Origin: an uncultured Lachnospiraceae bacterium
GTDB lineage: Bacteria > Bacillota > Clostridia > Lachnospirales > Lachnospiraceae
Direction: 5' to 3'
Assembly: GCA_934385475.1 (NCBI GenBank)
Contig: CAKRPS010000008.1
Coordinates: forward strand, 1-64,000
Length of the DNA: 64,000 bases
Under the pieces are notes generated by a model. That model was given only the letters and a program-made list of their open reading frames with translations. It ran no database searches and was not told where the DNA came from. A program made the translations under genes and the position numbers. This document shows positions 19,047 to 28,599 of this stretch, one piece after another. Each line of letters opens with the position of its first letter. Position 1 is the first letter of the stretch.

Positions 19047-19159
19047 CTAAATGTTTCATATTTGTTACTTCTTTTAATATTTCTTTAACAATATAACATA
19101 TTCCGTAACTTCTGTATAGATACTTTTCCAAAGATACTCTTACAATTTTTTCCAGATTC

Positions 19160-20071
19160 TTATCCTTCAAAAGGAATAACTGCTCCATCATAAGTATCGT
19201 TGATGTACTGCTTGATCTCATCCGATTTCAGAACATCTACCAGTGCCTTGATGGCATCGCTGTTTTCGTTTCCCTCTTTCACTACAACGACATTCACATA
19301 AGTCTTGGCAGCCTCGGAATCCGAAGATTCATAAGCGATGGAATCCTTTGCTACGGAAAGTCCTGCTTCCAGTGCATAGTTACCATTTAAAACCACATAA
19401 GCCACTTCATTCTTGACTCTGGCGATCTGTGCTGCTTCCAGCTCCTGGAATACTAGATTGTTCGGATTCTCTTCAATGTCATTGACCGTTGCCGTAAGTC
19501 CCACACCGTCCTTCAATTTCAGCAGTCCGTTATCCTGCAAAAGAAGAAGTGCTCTCGCTTCATTGGTCGTATCATTCGGGATAGCAATTACGTCACCCTC
19601 TGCTACTTCATCCAGAGTTGCCTTTGTTCCCGGATAAATTCCAAACGGTTCATAGTGGATTCCGCCTGCGCTTACCAGATGGGTTCCCTGCTCCTCATTA
19701 AAAGTCTCAAGGAAGGGTACGTGTACAGCATAGTTTGCATCAAATTCACCGCTCTCTACAACCAGACCAGGCTGGATATAATCGTCAAATACAGTGATTT
19801 CCAGGTCGTATCCCTGCTCTGCCAGGATTGGCTTTGCCTTCTCCAGAATTTCTGCATGAGGGGTAGCGGACGCTGCGATCTTGATTACAACCGGCTCTGC
19901 CGTTGCCTCATCTCCTGCTGCGCTCTCCTGTGTCTCTTCTGTTGTCTCCTCTGTCGCCTCAGTGCTCTGTGTATCCTGCTGTGTCGTGCTCTCTGCTTTC
20001 TCTCCGCATCCTGTGAGTGCTGCCACTGTCAATACACCTGTCAATAAAACTGCCACCAATTTCTTTCTCAT
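19160..20071 (-). CDS. metQ: MetQ/NlpA-family substrate-binding lipoprotein
   Basis: Surface-anchored binding protein of the MetNIQ ABC importer, which takes up methionine and in some species related sulfur amino acids. The signal peptide ends in lipobox LTGC, followed by a Gln/Thr/Glu-rich linker and the NlpA fold: KIAASATPHAEILE, FDDYIQPGLVVESGEFDANYAVHVPFL, IPNDTTNEARALLLL. The start at 20071 has GAGGAG seven bases upstream; an ATG at 20086 is also possible. It is the last gene of metN-metI-metQ. Confidence 0.9.
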   Translation of the reverse strand: MRKKLVAVLLTGVLTVAALTGCGEKAESTTQQDTQSTEATEETTEETQESAAGDEATAEPVVIKIAASATPHAEILEKAKPILAEQGYDLEITVFDDYIQPGLVVESGEFDANYAVHVPFLETFNEEQGTHLVSAGGIHYEPFGIYPGTKATLDEVAEGDVIAIPNDTTNEARALLLLQDNGLLKLKDGVGLTATVNDIEENPNNLVFQELEAAQIARVKNEVAYVVLNGNYALEAGLSVAKDSIAYESSDSEAAKTYVNVVVVKEGNENSDAIKALVDVLKSDEIKQYINDTYDGAVIPFEG

Positions 20072-20106
20072 AATTTTTCTCCTCATTCTTTCCTTATGAT
20101 TTTTCT

Positions 20107-20766
20107 TTATTTTCTTCTGTCCAGTTTTCCCGCCGTCTTCATTCCGATGGTCTGGAAAATCTGGAACAGAATAATAATTAAAATTACCGTAATGATCATA
20201 ATATCCGTCTGCCAACGGTAATAACCGTACCGCACCGCAATATCACCGAGGCCACCGCCTCCCACAGTTCCCGCCATTGCCGAGTAACCAAGAATAGTTC
20301 CCAGTGCGATCGTAGCTCCCATGATCAGGGAAGTTCTTGCCTCTACCAGAAGTACCTTGAACACAATGTCCACATTGGAGGCTCCCATCGACTTCGCAGC
20401 CTCGATCACTCCCTTATCCACCTCTTTCAGAGAGGACTCAACCATTCTCGCAATATAAGGTGCTGCCGTGATCACTAATGGAATGATCGTAGCAGTGGAA
20501 CCGTAGCTTCTTCCCACAATAAGCCTTGTAAACGGGATCAGAAGGATCAACAGGATCAGAAACGGTATACTTCTGACAATGTTACAGATCACATCGAGCA
20601 CCCTGTAAACAGCTGCATTCGGTTTGATTCCGTCCTTGTCGGTCACCGTAAGGATCACTCCCATCGGGAGTCCCAGCACATAACCAACAAAAGTCGATAC
20701 CACCGTCATGTACACGGTATCCCGGATTCCTTCCAAAAGCATTTTAATAACCTGACTGTCAAACAT
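20107..20766 (-). CDS. metI: MetI-family ABC permease
   Basis: A 219-residue inner-membrane permease with about five spans. It opens LLEGIRDTVYMTVVSTFVGYVLGLPMGV and carries the EAA-type coupling loop VIEAAKSMGASNVDIVFKVLL, which docks on MetN. Its ATG overlaps the metN stop by eight bases, so translation is coupled. Length and motifs match MetI of the methionine importer. Confidence 0.93.
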   Translation of the reverse strand: MFDSQVIKMLLEGIRDTVYMTVVSTFVGYVLGLPMGVILTVTDKDGIKPNAAVYRVLDVICNIVRSIPFLILLILLIPFTRLIVGRSYGSTATIIPLVITAAPYIARMVESSLKEVDKGVIEAAKSMGASNVDIVFKVLLVEARTSLIMGATIALGTILGYSAMAGTVGGGGLGDIAVRYGYYRWQTDIMIITVILIIILFQIFQTIGMKTAGKLDRRK

Positions 20767-21787
20767 CTTCTGTCACCTCCTGAATCTGCAATCCTTTCTC
20801 TTTCAGGTATTCCACCATATCCACCTGCAAATGCCGGTCCTGCGGCAATCCCAGGATCATCTCGCCCTTGGCAACTCCACCCACATTCTTGGTGTCTGCC
20901 CTGAGGATATTGACCGGCGTTCCGAAATGCAGGATCATGTTGGCGATCACCGGTTCAAATGCCGAATTGTCAGAAAATACAATTCTGATCTTATAATCCG
21001 ATTCCAATCTGTTCACCGTCTGCTCCAGCTTTGCAAGATCCTTGGAATCCTGTCCGAAGATGAGTTCCTTGGCTGCCCTGGATTTTGGTTTCGAGAACAC
21101 ACTCGCCACCGTTCCGTCTTCTACGAGATGTCCGTTTTCAATGATCGCTACCTTGTTGCAGATTTCCTGTACCACACTCATCTGATGTGTGATGATCACA
21201 ATGGTAATTCCCAGCTCCTGATTGATCTGTTTCAGAAGGTTCAGGATAGAAACCGTTGTCTGCGGGTCCAGAGCACTTGTCGCCTCATCACAGAGCAGTA
21301 TCTTCGGATCGGAAGCTAACGCCCTTGCGATAGCAACTCTCTGCTTCTGTCCTCCGGATAGCTGTGCAGGGTACGCCTTTGCCTTATCCTCCAGTCCGAC
21401 GGTCTTCAGAAGCTCCAATGCCCTCTTTCTTGCCTTGTCTCTGGATACACCCTGTAGCTGTAGTGGAAAGCACACATTGCCGACCACGTTCTTTTGCATG
21501 AGAAGGTTGAAATGCTGGAAGATCATGGCGATATCTCCGCGCTGCTTTCTCAGTTCTTTCTCTGTCAGCGCTCCCATATTCTTTCCATCGATCAGAACCT
21601 TTCCTTCCGTTGGCCGTTCCAGATAATTAAGACATCTTACCAGAGTACTTTTACCTGCTCCGGACATACCGATGATTCCGTAAATGTCTGCATTTTCAAT
21701 TTGAAGATTGATATCCTGCAAGGCCTGCACCTGTTCTCCCTTTTGTTCAAAAGCCTTGCTCACATGTTGAAGTTCTATCAGTGCCAT
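20759..21787 (-). CDS. metN: MetN-family ABC transporter ATPase
   Basis: ATPase of the MetNIQ importer, 342 residues. Walker A is GMSGAGKST, the signature LSGGQKQRVAIARALA, and Walker B ILLCDEATSALD. The C-terminal ~100 residues form the NIL regulatory domain (IRIVFSDNSAFEPVIANMI, NVGGVAKGEMILGLP), which in MetN binds methionine and inhibits transport. The start at 21787 has GGGAGAG upstream; a longer frame to 21817 lacks a site. It is the first gene after the Cys-rich leader and attenuator. Confidence 0.94.
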   Translation of the reverse strand: MALIELQHVSKAFEQKGEQVQALQDINLQIENADIYGIIGMSGAGKSTLVRCLNYLERPTEGKVLIDGKNMGALTEKELRKQRGDIAMIFQHFNLLMQKNVVGNVCFPLQLQGVSRDKARKRALELLKTVGLEDKAKAYPAQLSGGQKQRVAIARALASDPKILLCDEATSALDPQTTVSILNLLKQINQELGITIVIITHQMSVVQEICNKVAIIENGHLVEDGTVASVFSKPKSRAAKELIFGQDSKDLAKLEQTVNRLESDYKIRIVFSDNSAFEPVIANMILHFGTPVNILRADTKNVGGVAKGEMILGLPQDRHLQVDMVEYLKEKGLQIQEVTEDV

Positions 21788-21827
21788 CTTCGTCTCTCCC
21801 GTCCTTCTCCTGTTCAAATTCTGGCAT

Positions 21828-21857
21828 AAAAAAACCGAAAGTTGTTTTCACTCTCGG
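21828..21857 (-). terminator. Attenuator terminator in the metNIQ leader
   Basis: On the minus strand CCGAGAGT-GAAAACA-ACTTTCGG forms an 8-bp stem with one G-U, followed directly by seven T. It lies 40 bases before metN and after the promoter, so it must stop transcripts in the leader unless its 5' arm is held by another pairing. Confidence 0.85.
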
Positions 21858-21956
21858 GCACACAGGTCATATTTCATCCAGTCTCTTTTTCGGATTTCTA
21901 TGAATGGGCACAGCACAATAAGCGAATGTGCCCGAGCCTGTCATCTGCCCGAGAGT
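21850..21956 (-). promoter_or_regulatory. Alternative (antiterminator) pairings over the metNIQ attenuator
   Basis: The RNA segment TGTGTGCCCGAGAGT (21864-21850) contains the 5' arm of the terminator. Two upstream sequences can pair with it and destroy the terminator: ACTCTCGGGCA at 21956-21946 (11 bp, perfect) and CTCGGGCACA at 21936-21927 (10 bp, perfect). Both lie inside the leader peptide ORF. The second copy can also fold with GTGCCC at 21911-21906. This is the layout of a transcription attenuator whose state depends on ribosome position. Confidence 0.75.
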
Positions 21957-22011
21957 TCAACATTCGTCCACAACACATGTATCCGTCAATCCAGAAACTT
22001 ACTGTTCTCAT
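21898..22011 (-). CDS. Cys-rich leader peptide of metNIQ (37 aa)
   Basis: A 37-codon ORF starting ATG at 22011 and ending TAG. AAAGGAG lies nine bases upstream, as strong as in any gene here. The peptide begins MRTVSFWIDG and holds two Cys pairs: YMCCGRM at codons 11-17 and LLCCAH at codons 31-36. Four Cys in 37 residues is extreme for a cytoplasmic peptide and suggests ribosome stalling when charged tRNA-Cys is short; Met codons 12 and 17 flank the first pair. A ribosome paused at codons 13-14 would reach to about 21957, leaving the antiterminator sequence at 21956-21946 just free. The ORF sits between a sigma-A promoter and the terminator. Confidence 0.75.
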   Translation of the reverse strand: MRTVSFWIDGYMCCGRMLNSRADDRLGHIRLLCCAHS

Positions 22012-22104
22012 TGCATCTGTCTCCTTTCTTTAAACTTATCCAGACTTACCGGTTCTCCTTTTCCCTTCAGAACCGTTCCAAGGTTTCTCTCCCTTGTTGA
22101 AGCT

Positions 22105-22133
22105 ATCCTATCACCTTATTCCTAGTATGTCAA
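22105..22133 (-). promoter_or_regulatory. Sigma-A promoter of the metNIQ leader
   Basis: Minus strand TTGACA (perfect) and TAGGAT with a 17-base spacer. Transcription should begin near 22098, about 310 bases before metN. The leader then contains a 7-bp hairpin (22050-22075), the leader peptide and the attenuator. I see no S-box (SAM riboswitch) or T-box sequence. Confidence 0.8.
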
Positions 22134-22183
22134 TAGGTTTTGTAATATTTTTTATGATGTTTTTGTTATTACCATTTTGGGAA

Positions 22184-22212
22184 TTGACACAGCATACTGA
22201 TTTCTCTATTAT
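22184..22212 (+). promoter_or_regulatory. Sigma-A promoter for the DUF3877-like gene
   Basis: TTGACA and TATTAT are separated by 17 bases, 37 bases before the chosen start at 22250. It also argues against a start further upstream at 22094, which would put the promoter inside the gene. Confidence 0.8.
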
Positions 22213-22249
22213 CAAAGTGCAGACTTTCTTGAAAAGGGGGTATCATGCT

Positions 22250-22843
22250 ATGGAAATTCAGAATAATATCCAGACAGAAAAAAGGACACAGGCTGCACCT
22301 TGCAAAACACCTGTATCCTCTTATGAAACTCTTCAAAAATATATGATCGACTTTATTCAGGAGCAGCAACTCAAAATCGGCTACCGGAAAGAGACCTTAC
22401 GGATCTACTATTTTCTCTCCTCCCTGAACCATTATATAGCCAGACAGTTTACTATAGAAGAGATGGTCGAATACCTGAAAGGCTTCTGCGACTATGCAAA
22501 GCCTCTCCTCGGTGCGATCACGATCACCCACAGGGAAGAACGTTTCTGCTTTACGATTCCGGAAGAAGGAACCGAAGCTGTCCATCAGCTTCCCCTTCAC
22601 AACGATTTCCTTCCATGTCTGCTCCACACCGTCTCACAGCACGGCTGTACCATGAATGATGTTCTTGCCGTCTTTCAGGACACTCCCTACACGCTATCCG
22701 TCCAACAGCTTACGGGAGAAGATTTTGACTGCCTGATTTATTTTCAGGACGACCCTTTTGACAACTACCGCTACTGTTTCAAGCAGGAAGGTGAACATCT
22801 CACCTACCACCGCTTCACACCGGAGGACTACCGGGATCTCTGA
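22250..22843 (+). CDS. DUF3877-like protein of unknown function
   Basis: A 197-residue soluble protein. It has no signal peptide or membrane span. The N-terminal half is helical (YETLQKYMIDFIQEQQLKIGYRKETLRIYYFLSSLNHYI), the C-terminal half mixed and acidic. The opening resembles the DUF3877 family as I remember it; a search is needed to confirm. The start at 22250 has a GGGGG run nine bases upstream and follows the promoter. It is divergent from metNIQ and alone in its transcript. Confidence 0.65.
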   Translation: MEIQNNIQTEKRTQAAPCKTPVSSYETLQKYMIDFIQEQQLKIGYRKETLRIYYFLSSLNHYIARQFTIEEMVEYLKGFCDYAKPLLGAITITHREERFCFTIPEEGTEAVHQLPLHNDFLPCLLHTVSQHGCTMNDVLAVFQDTPYTLSVQQLTGEDFDCLIYFQDDPFDNYRYCFKQEGEHLTYHRFTPEDYRDL

Positions 22844-22877
22844 TCCGGTGTCCTCTCTCTAACCCAATCTCGTCACG

Positions 22878-24209
22878 TTAATCTTCTACATCAAACGCTT
22901 CCAGTCCGCGTTTCGCCTCCACTTTGTTATCCCCATGCTTTACAAAGAACATCGTCACAAAGGAACCGGCCACAAAGAGCGCACAATAAGGGAAAAGCAC
23001 CTTATAGCCTACCCGGTTTAAAAGCGTTCCGGCAAGGATCGGTGTCACGATCTGTGCGGTCATGCTGAACGTGTAATACAGACCGGTAAATTTACCGACA
23101 TCACTTCCCTTACACATTTCCAGAACCATCGGCAGACTGTTTACATTGATAAAGGCCCAGGCAACACCAAGCAACAGGAAAAGTATGTACAGCGGCCACC
23201 GGAAGCTGTCATAGGCACAGGTGTACAGGAAGGCTCCGAAGAAACAGGATGCCAGAAGCAGAACGCCTGACATGATCGTCTTTCTTCTGCCGATCTTGCT
23301 GGCCACATATCCGGAAGGAATGTAAGACAAAATAGCGCCTCCGGTTGCAACCGTCATACAGGTAGACGCACTTCCCAGACTCATATTCCACATATGATTT
23401 GCATATGTCGTAAACCATGTCTCCACGGCATTGTATCCCATAAACCATAAGGCGATCGACACTAACAGGAAGGTCAGACTTCTCTTAACCTCCTTTGGCA
23501 CAACTTCCTCGCCTTTTTCATCCTGCTCCATCAGATTGTCTTCCGGATGCTCCTCCTCATAGGCAAGCATCTTATGATTCAGTCCGACCTCATCCACCAG
23601 AAAGACAACTACCAGCAGGGACACCAGCATAATACCGGCAACTACCGCAAACAGTGGAAAATAATCCACATGTTCCTTCCCCGCTGTCCTGGAGGTGGAA
23701 TACATGACACTGGCAACCAAAAGTGCCAGCACTCCCCCGATTGCTCCCATCAGGTTGATCACTGCATTTCCTCTGCTTCGCAACGGTTTGGGCGTCACAT
23801 CCGGCATCAATGCCACAGCCGGGCTCCGGTAGGTTCCCATTGCCACAAGAAGACATCCCAGAATCACAATAAACAGTATTTCCGTCACAACACTTTTGTT
23901 CACAAAGAAAAGATTATCCATAAGCGGAAGCAATAGCATAAAGACCACGGCTGCAAGCGTCCCAAATAAAATAAACGGTTTTCTCTTTCCCATCTTAAGC
24001 CTGCATCTGTCCGAAAGTCCTCCAAACAAAGGCAGCAGAAACAGGGCAAGCACATTGTCTGCCGCCATGATCACCCCTGAAATGCTCTCATTCAGATGAA
24101 AGGTGTTCGTCAGCATCAAAGGGATCACACTGTTATACATCTGCCAGAATGCACAGATCGACAAAAAAGCAAATCCCACCTTGACTGTCTGTTTTGTGTC
24201 CAGTTTCAT
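22878..24209 (-). CDS. MFS transporter, sugar-symporter-like
   Basis: A 443-residue membrane carrier with about 12 spans. The first loop motif is typical of the major facilitator family and of GPH/SLC45-like sugar carriers: LPLFGGLSDRCRLKMGKRKPFILFG, followed by MGTYRSPAVALMPDVTPKPLRSRGNAV. A long acidic cytoplasmic loop (MLAYEEEHPEDNLMEQDEKGEEVV) joins the two halves. The substrate is not clear; disaccharides are the best guess from the SLC45-like motif. It is a single gene between DUF3877 and groEL, with an inverted repeat just before its start. Confidence 0.82.
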   Translation of the reverse strand: MKLDTKQTVKVGFAFLSICAFWQMYNSVIPLMLTNTFHLNESISGVIMAADNVLALFLLPLFGGLSDRCRLKMGKRKPFILFGTLAAVVFMLLLPLMDNLFFVNKSVVTEILFIVILGCLLVAMGTYRSPAVALMPDVTPKPLRSRGNAVINLMGAIGGVLALLVASVMYSTSRTAGKEHVDYFPLFAVVAGIMLVSLLVVVFLVDEVGLNHKMLAYEEEHPEDNLMEQDEKGEEVVPKEVKRSLTFLLVSIALWFMGYNAVETWFTTYANHMWNMSLGSASTCMTVATGGAILSYIPSGYVASKIGRRKTIMSGVLLLASCFFGAFLYTCAYDSFRWPLYILFLLLGVAWAFINVNSLPMVLEMCKGSDVGKFTGLYYTFSMTAQIVTPILAGTLLNRVGYKVLFPYCALFVAGSFVTMFFVKHGDNKVEAKRGLEAFDVED

Positions 24210-24236
24210 TCAATAATCCTCACTTTACTGTTGTTA

Positions 24237-24271
24237 GGCTGCAATCAATTTTTGATCCCATTGTTGCAGCC
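24237..24271. other. Inverted repeat upstream of the MFS gene
   Basis: GGCTGCAA and TTGCAGCC are perfect 8-base inverted arms 19 bases apart, 28 bases before the MFS start. It could be an operator or a leader hairpin. The rest of the 24210-24375 gap is AT-rich and shows nothing else I can name. Confidence 0.35.
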
Positions 24272-24375
24272 TTTACAATTATTGTATCATTCTTTATCCA
24301 TAATTTGTGTAAAAAGAGCCTTTTTTTATGCTCATTTCTTTTATAAATCGACTTCGTTCTTTTTTTGTACTGCTA

Positions 24376-24416
24376 AAAAGGCTATGTGAACATATAACCC
24401 ATTCACATAGCCTTTT
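24376..24416. terminator. Terminator of the groESL operon
   Basis: AAAAGGCTATGTGAA and TTCACATAGCCTTTT are perfect 15-base arms with an 11-base loop. It lies 34 bases after the groEL stop and has T runs on both strands. Confidence 0.88.
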
Positions 24417-24449
24417 ATTATTAACTCTATATCTGATATCGGGTTCTGA

Positions 24450-26093
<1,644 letters not shown>

Positions 26094-26157
26094 TTATGAT
26101 TATCCACGGAACTGTTCTTCCGCGAATCTGTTTTCATTTCAAAATGGTATCAAAGTC

Positions 26158-26442
26158 TTACTCGATAACTGCAAGAATATCACTCTGTTTTACGATGATA
26201 TATTCATCCTCATCCAGCTTTACTTCTGTTCCTGAATATTTGGAGTAAATGACCTGATCGCCAACCTTTACTTCCATCTTAACTTCTTTGCCATCTACTA
26301 CTCCGCCGGGGCCTACTGCGATTACTTCAGCCTGCTGCGGCTTCTCTTTATTCTGACCCGGTAATACGATTCCGGATTTTGTAGTCTCTTCTGCAACTAA
26401 CTGTTTTAATACAACTCTGTCTCCAAGTGGTGTCAACTTCAT
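26158..26442 (-). CDS. groES: Co-chaperonin GroES
   Basis: A 94-residue lid protein of the GroEL ring. It starts MKLTPLGDRVVLKQL, carries the mobile-loop region EETTKSGIVLPGQ and the end DEYIIVKQSDILAVIE, all standard. It is the first gene of groESL, preceded by GGAGG and, further up, by CIRCE and a sigma-A promoter. Confidence 0.98.
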   Translation of the reverse strand: MKLTPLGDRVVLKQLVAEETTKSGIVLPGQNKEKPQQAEVIAVGPGGVVDGKEVKMEVKVGDQVIYSKYSGTEVKLDEDEYIIVKQSDILAVIE

Positions 26443-26487
26443 GATAACTGCCTCCTTATAGTAATATTAATGGAATTCTTTTATCTG

Positions 26488-26514
26488 TTAGCACTCAATA
26501 TAGACGAGTGCTAA
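26488..26514. promoter_or_regulatory. CIRCE element (HrcA operator)
   Basis: TTAGCACTC, nine bases, GAGTGCTAA: a perfect CIRCE palindrome. It lies between the -10 and the groES start, so HrcA repressor should block groESL until heat or unfolded protein occupies GroEL. Confidence 0.97.
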
Positions 26515-26526
26515 TCACTAAAACTT

Positions 26527-26555
26527 ATATTAGCTTTATATGCCCCGCATTGCAA
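26527..26555 (-). promoter_or_regulatory. Sigma-A promoter of groESL
   Basis: Minus strand TTGCAA and TAATAT with a 17-base spacer, directly upstream of the CIRCE element. The gap from here to 26765 is AT-rich; apart from a weak GCCTT/AAGGC hairpin near 26703-26716 I see nothing in it. Confidence 0.75.
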
Positions 26556-26765
26556 ATTGTATTATAGTCAAATAAGTTTTATTATCTTTTATTTTCTCTT
26601 CTTTTCTTATGTTTCCTCCGTTTTTCTTGCTCAAACACATATCTTGGGATTTAATACTTTTTTTATATTTTATATGGCGAAGTAACCACATGAGCAAAAA
26701 ACAGCCTTGAAAAGGCGATTTTGCGAATGGGGTTCTGAATAGACATATATCATTCTATATAGATG

Positions 26766-26795
26766 CAAAAAGAGCCAACCTCCCGGTTGACTCTT
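26766..26795 (-). terminator. Terminator after the GGDEF-like gene
   Basis: On the minus strand AAGAGTCAACC and GGTTGGCTCTT form an 11-bp stem with one G-U and a four-base loop, followed by TTTTTG, 10 bases after the stop codon. Confidence 0.88.
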
Positions 26796-26804
26796 CTCTC
26801 TCTA

Positions 26805-27740
26805 TCATCTTTCATGTAATCCATGTGCAAGGCGTTCCTGATAACCCGGTGCATTCTTGATTTCAAACTTGTTGTTGAACATCTCGTACTCTGCATCCGG
26901 CAGCTTCTCCGGCAGCTTCTCTTCCACATTGGTTTTGTAGACAATTCCACAGGCTACGGACGGTGCCAGAATCGGATCCTCATATTGCAGACATCCCTCC
27001 TGCAGCCTTCTGCAATAATCCTCAGCCTCATCCTGTTCTGCCATCGGGATCAGGACAGCAAACACATCTCCATCCACACGTCCTATGATGTAATCCGGCT
27101 TTGCTTCCTGTCTGATCAGACCAGCAACCGTACTGATCAGTCGGTCACTCTCCTCGTCTCCAAAATGATCATTGACAAATTTCCAGTCATTAATATTGAT
27201 ATTGATCACTGCTACCGGGACAATCTCGGCCCTGTCCAGGACCTTCATTCTTCCCTCAAAATACAGCTTGTGATAAACTCCGGTGAGTGTATCCTCTTTC
27301 TCACCTCTGGCCGTCTGGATATGTTGTACGCCAACCTTATCTTCCAGTTCATCCATATAAATAGAAGTCTCCGTATGTAAGTAGGCTTCCTCTCCCCAGT
27401 GGGAAAGAGTGTCTGCCAGCCCGTCCATCAGACGTTCCACAACTGCCTTTTTCTCATCCGGCACTGCATCCTCTTTCACATAAAGATGTGCGATCGTTCT
27501 TCCGTACACCTTGATCTTACGCCCGGGCTCTCCTACGACATCCGGAGTAAATCCTGCAAAGCTGCCCACGGAAATCACCTTTTCTCCATGTCGCTCCGTA
27601 AGAAGCATCTCAACCTGTGCCAGTTCCGCAACTGCCTTACATAACTCCTGCAACGTATCCAGTGAATACAGATTTTCCATCCCATAATTTCTTATGTTTT
27701 CTTTGATTCTTTTTTCAAAAGGAACTGCCTTATAATCCAT
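26805..27740 (-). CDS. Degenerate GGDEF-domain protein
   Basis: A 311-residue cytoplasmic protein. The C-terminal half (about 150-300) is a GGDEF fold: DTLTGVYHKLYFEGRM, then INININDWKFVNDHFGDEESD, then the signature place IGRVDGDVFAVLIP. Diguanylate cyclases have GG[DE]EF here; DGDVF lacks the first Gly and the acidic fourth residue, so cyclase activity is unlikely. The N-terminal half (20-140) may be a GAF-like sensor. The start at 27740 has GGGAAGG eight bases upstream; a TTG frame to 27776 is possible. It may bind GTP or c-di-GMP as a sensor, which is inference only. Confidence 0.75.
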   Translation of the reverse strand: MDYKAVPFEKRIKENIRNYGMENLYSLDTLQELCKAVAELAQVEMLLTERHGEKVISVGSFAGFTPDVVGEPGRKIKVYGRTIAHLYVKEDAVPDEKKAVVERLMDGLADTLSHWGEEAYLHTETSIYMDELEDKVGVQHIQTARGEKEDTLTGVYHKLYFEGRMKVLDRAEIVPVAVINININDWKFVNDHFGDEESDRLISTVAGLIRQEAKPDYIIGRVDGDVFAVLIPMAEQDEAEDYCRRLQEGCLQYEDPILAPSVACGIVYKTNVEEKLPEKLPDAEYEMFNNKFEIKNAPGYQERLAHGLHER

Positions 27741-27849
27741 ACTCTGTACCTTCCCTATCCCCATTTGTGTAATCAATGAACATAGATTTAGTATAACTTT
27801 TTTTGGATTGTTTGTCTATATTGGCAGGCGGTTTTGTCAGACAGTTTTT

Positions 27850-28599
27850 CTACTCTGTCACCATATATACATCCACTGTCCAGTCCTTGTTATATACCTC
27901 CAGAACGGTGCCGATACATCGGATTTCATGCTCCTGCGCATAGTTCTGAAGTTCAATATGAGCCTCTTTCACTCTGGAAAAACCTTTTGTAAAACACAGG
28001 TGCAGACATCTTTCATACGTCTGCGTTCCTTCATCTTCCAACGCTTCCCCGGTACTACTCACCGGCAGATACGTCGTCATTGTAAAGTTGCCATCATCTT
28101 TCATAAGTCCGGTATATTTTACAAAATGGGCTCCCTCAGGAACCAGATTTTCGCGGGCTGCTCTCTCATACAGCTTTCCCACCGATATTCCAAGATTTTC
28201 TCTCTCCACATTCTCCTGTATGGAAATGCACTCTTTTCTGTAAAAAGGAACGATGTCAATTTCGGTTCTCTCTCCGTCCTCTTCTTTCTTTGCCTGCGTC
28301 ATAGTCCTTACTGTCTCCCGGATCGAGCGCGTCTGGTCATCCAGCTCCTGAAGCCTGCTTTTTATAGCCTCTTCCTCATTCAGCTTTCCCTCCAGCACCT
28401 GTCTTATTTCCATCAGGGAAAATCCGATTTTCCGATATGCCTTGATCTTCTCCAGATCGGCAAGCTGCTGCGGTGTATAATAATGATATCCATTTTCCTC
28501 GTTCACACAGGGCGGTACCAGTATTCCGGCTTCCTCATAAAGCCTGAGAGCCTTACGTCCCACATTTCCGATCACTGCAAACTGGCCTCTCGTATACAT
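27850..28599 (-). CDS. MerR-family regulator with GyrI-like effector domain
   Basis: A 249-residue transcription factor of the BmrR type. The winged helix is at the N terminus (GQFAVIGNVGRKALRLYEEAGIL, GYHYYTPQQLADLEKIKAYRKIGFSLMEIRQVL), then a coiled-coil linker, then a GyrI-like ligand domain (100-249) ending VYNKDWTVDVYMV. Such proteins switch on exporters or enzymes when small molecules bind. Its ATG overlaps the stop of the creatininase gene by one base (TAATG), so the two are coupled, which suggests it senses a substrate or product of that enzyme. No promoter with a 19-base spacer was recognised for the pair. Confidence 0.85.
   Translation of the reverse strand: MYTRGQFAVIGNVGRKALRLYEEAGILVPPCVNEENGYHYYTPQQLADLEKIKAYRKIGFSLMEIRQVLEGKLNEEEAIKSRLQELDDQTRSIRETVRTMTQAKKEEDGERTEIDIVPFYRKECISIQENVERENLGISVGKLYERAARENLVPEGAHFVKYTGLMKDDGNFTMTTYLPVSSTGEALEDEGTQTYERCLHLCFTKGFSRVKEAHIELQNYAQEHEIRCIGTVLEVYNKDWTVDVYMVTE

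Noticed and set aside
21828-22133. S-box (SAM) riboswitch or T-box before metNIQ
   Set aside because: None of the conserved S-box core or the T-box sequence is found; the pairings are explained by the leader ORF and attenuator.
22094-22249. Upstream start of the DUF3877-like gene with a hydrophobic N terminus
   Set aside because: The added residues look like a span, but the sigma-A promoter at 22184-22212 would then be inside the gene and there is no ribosome site; the start at 22250 is better.
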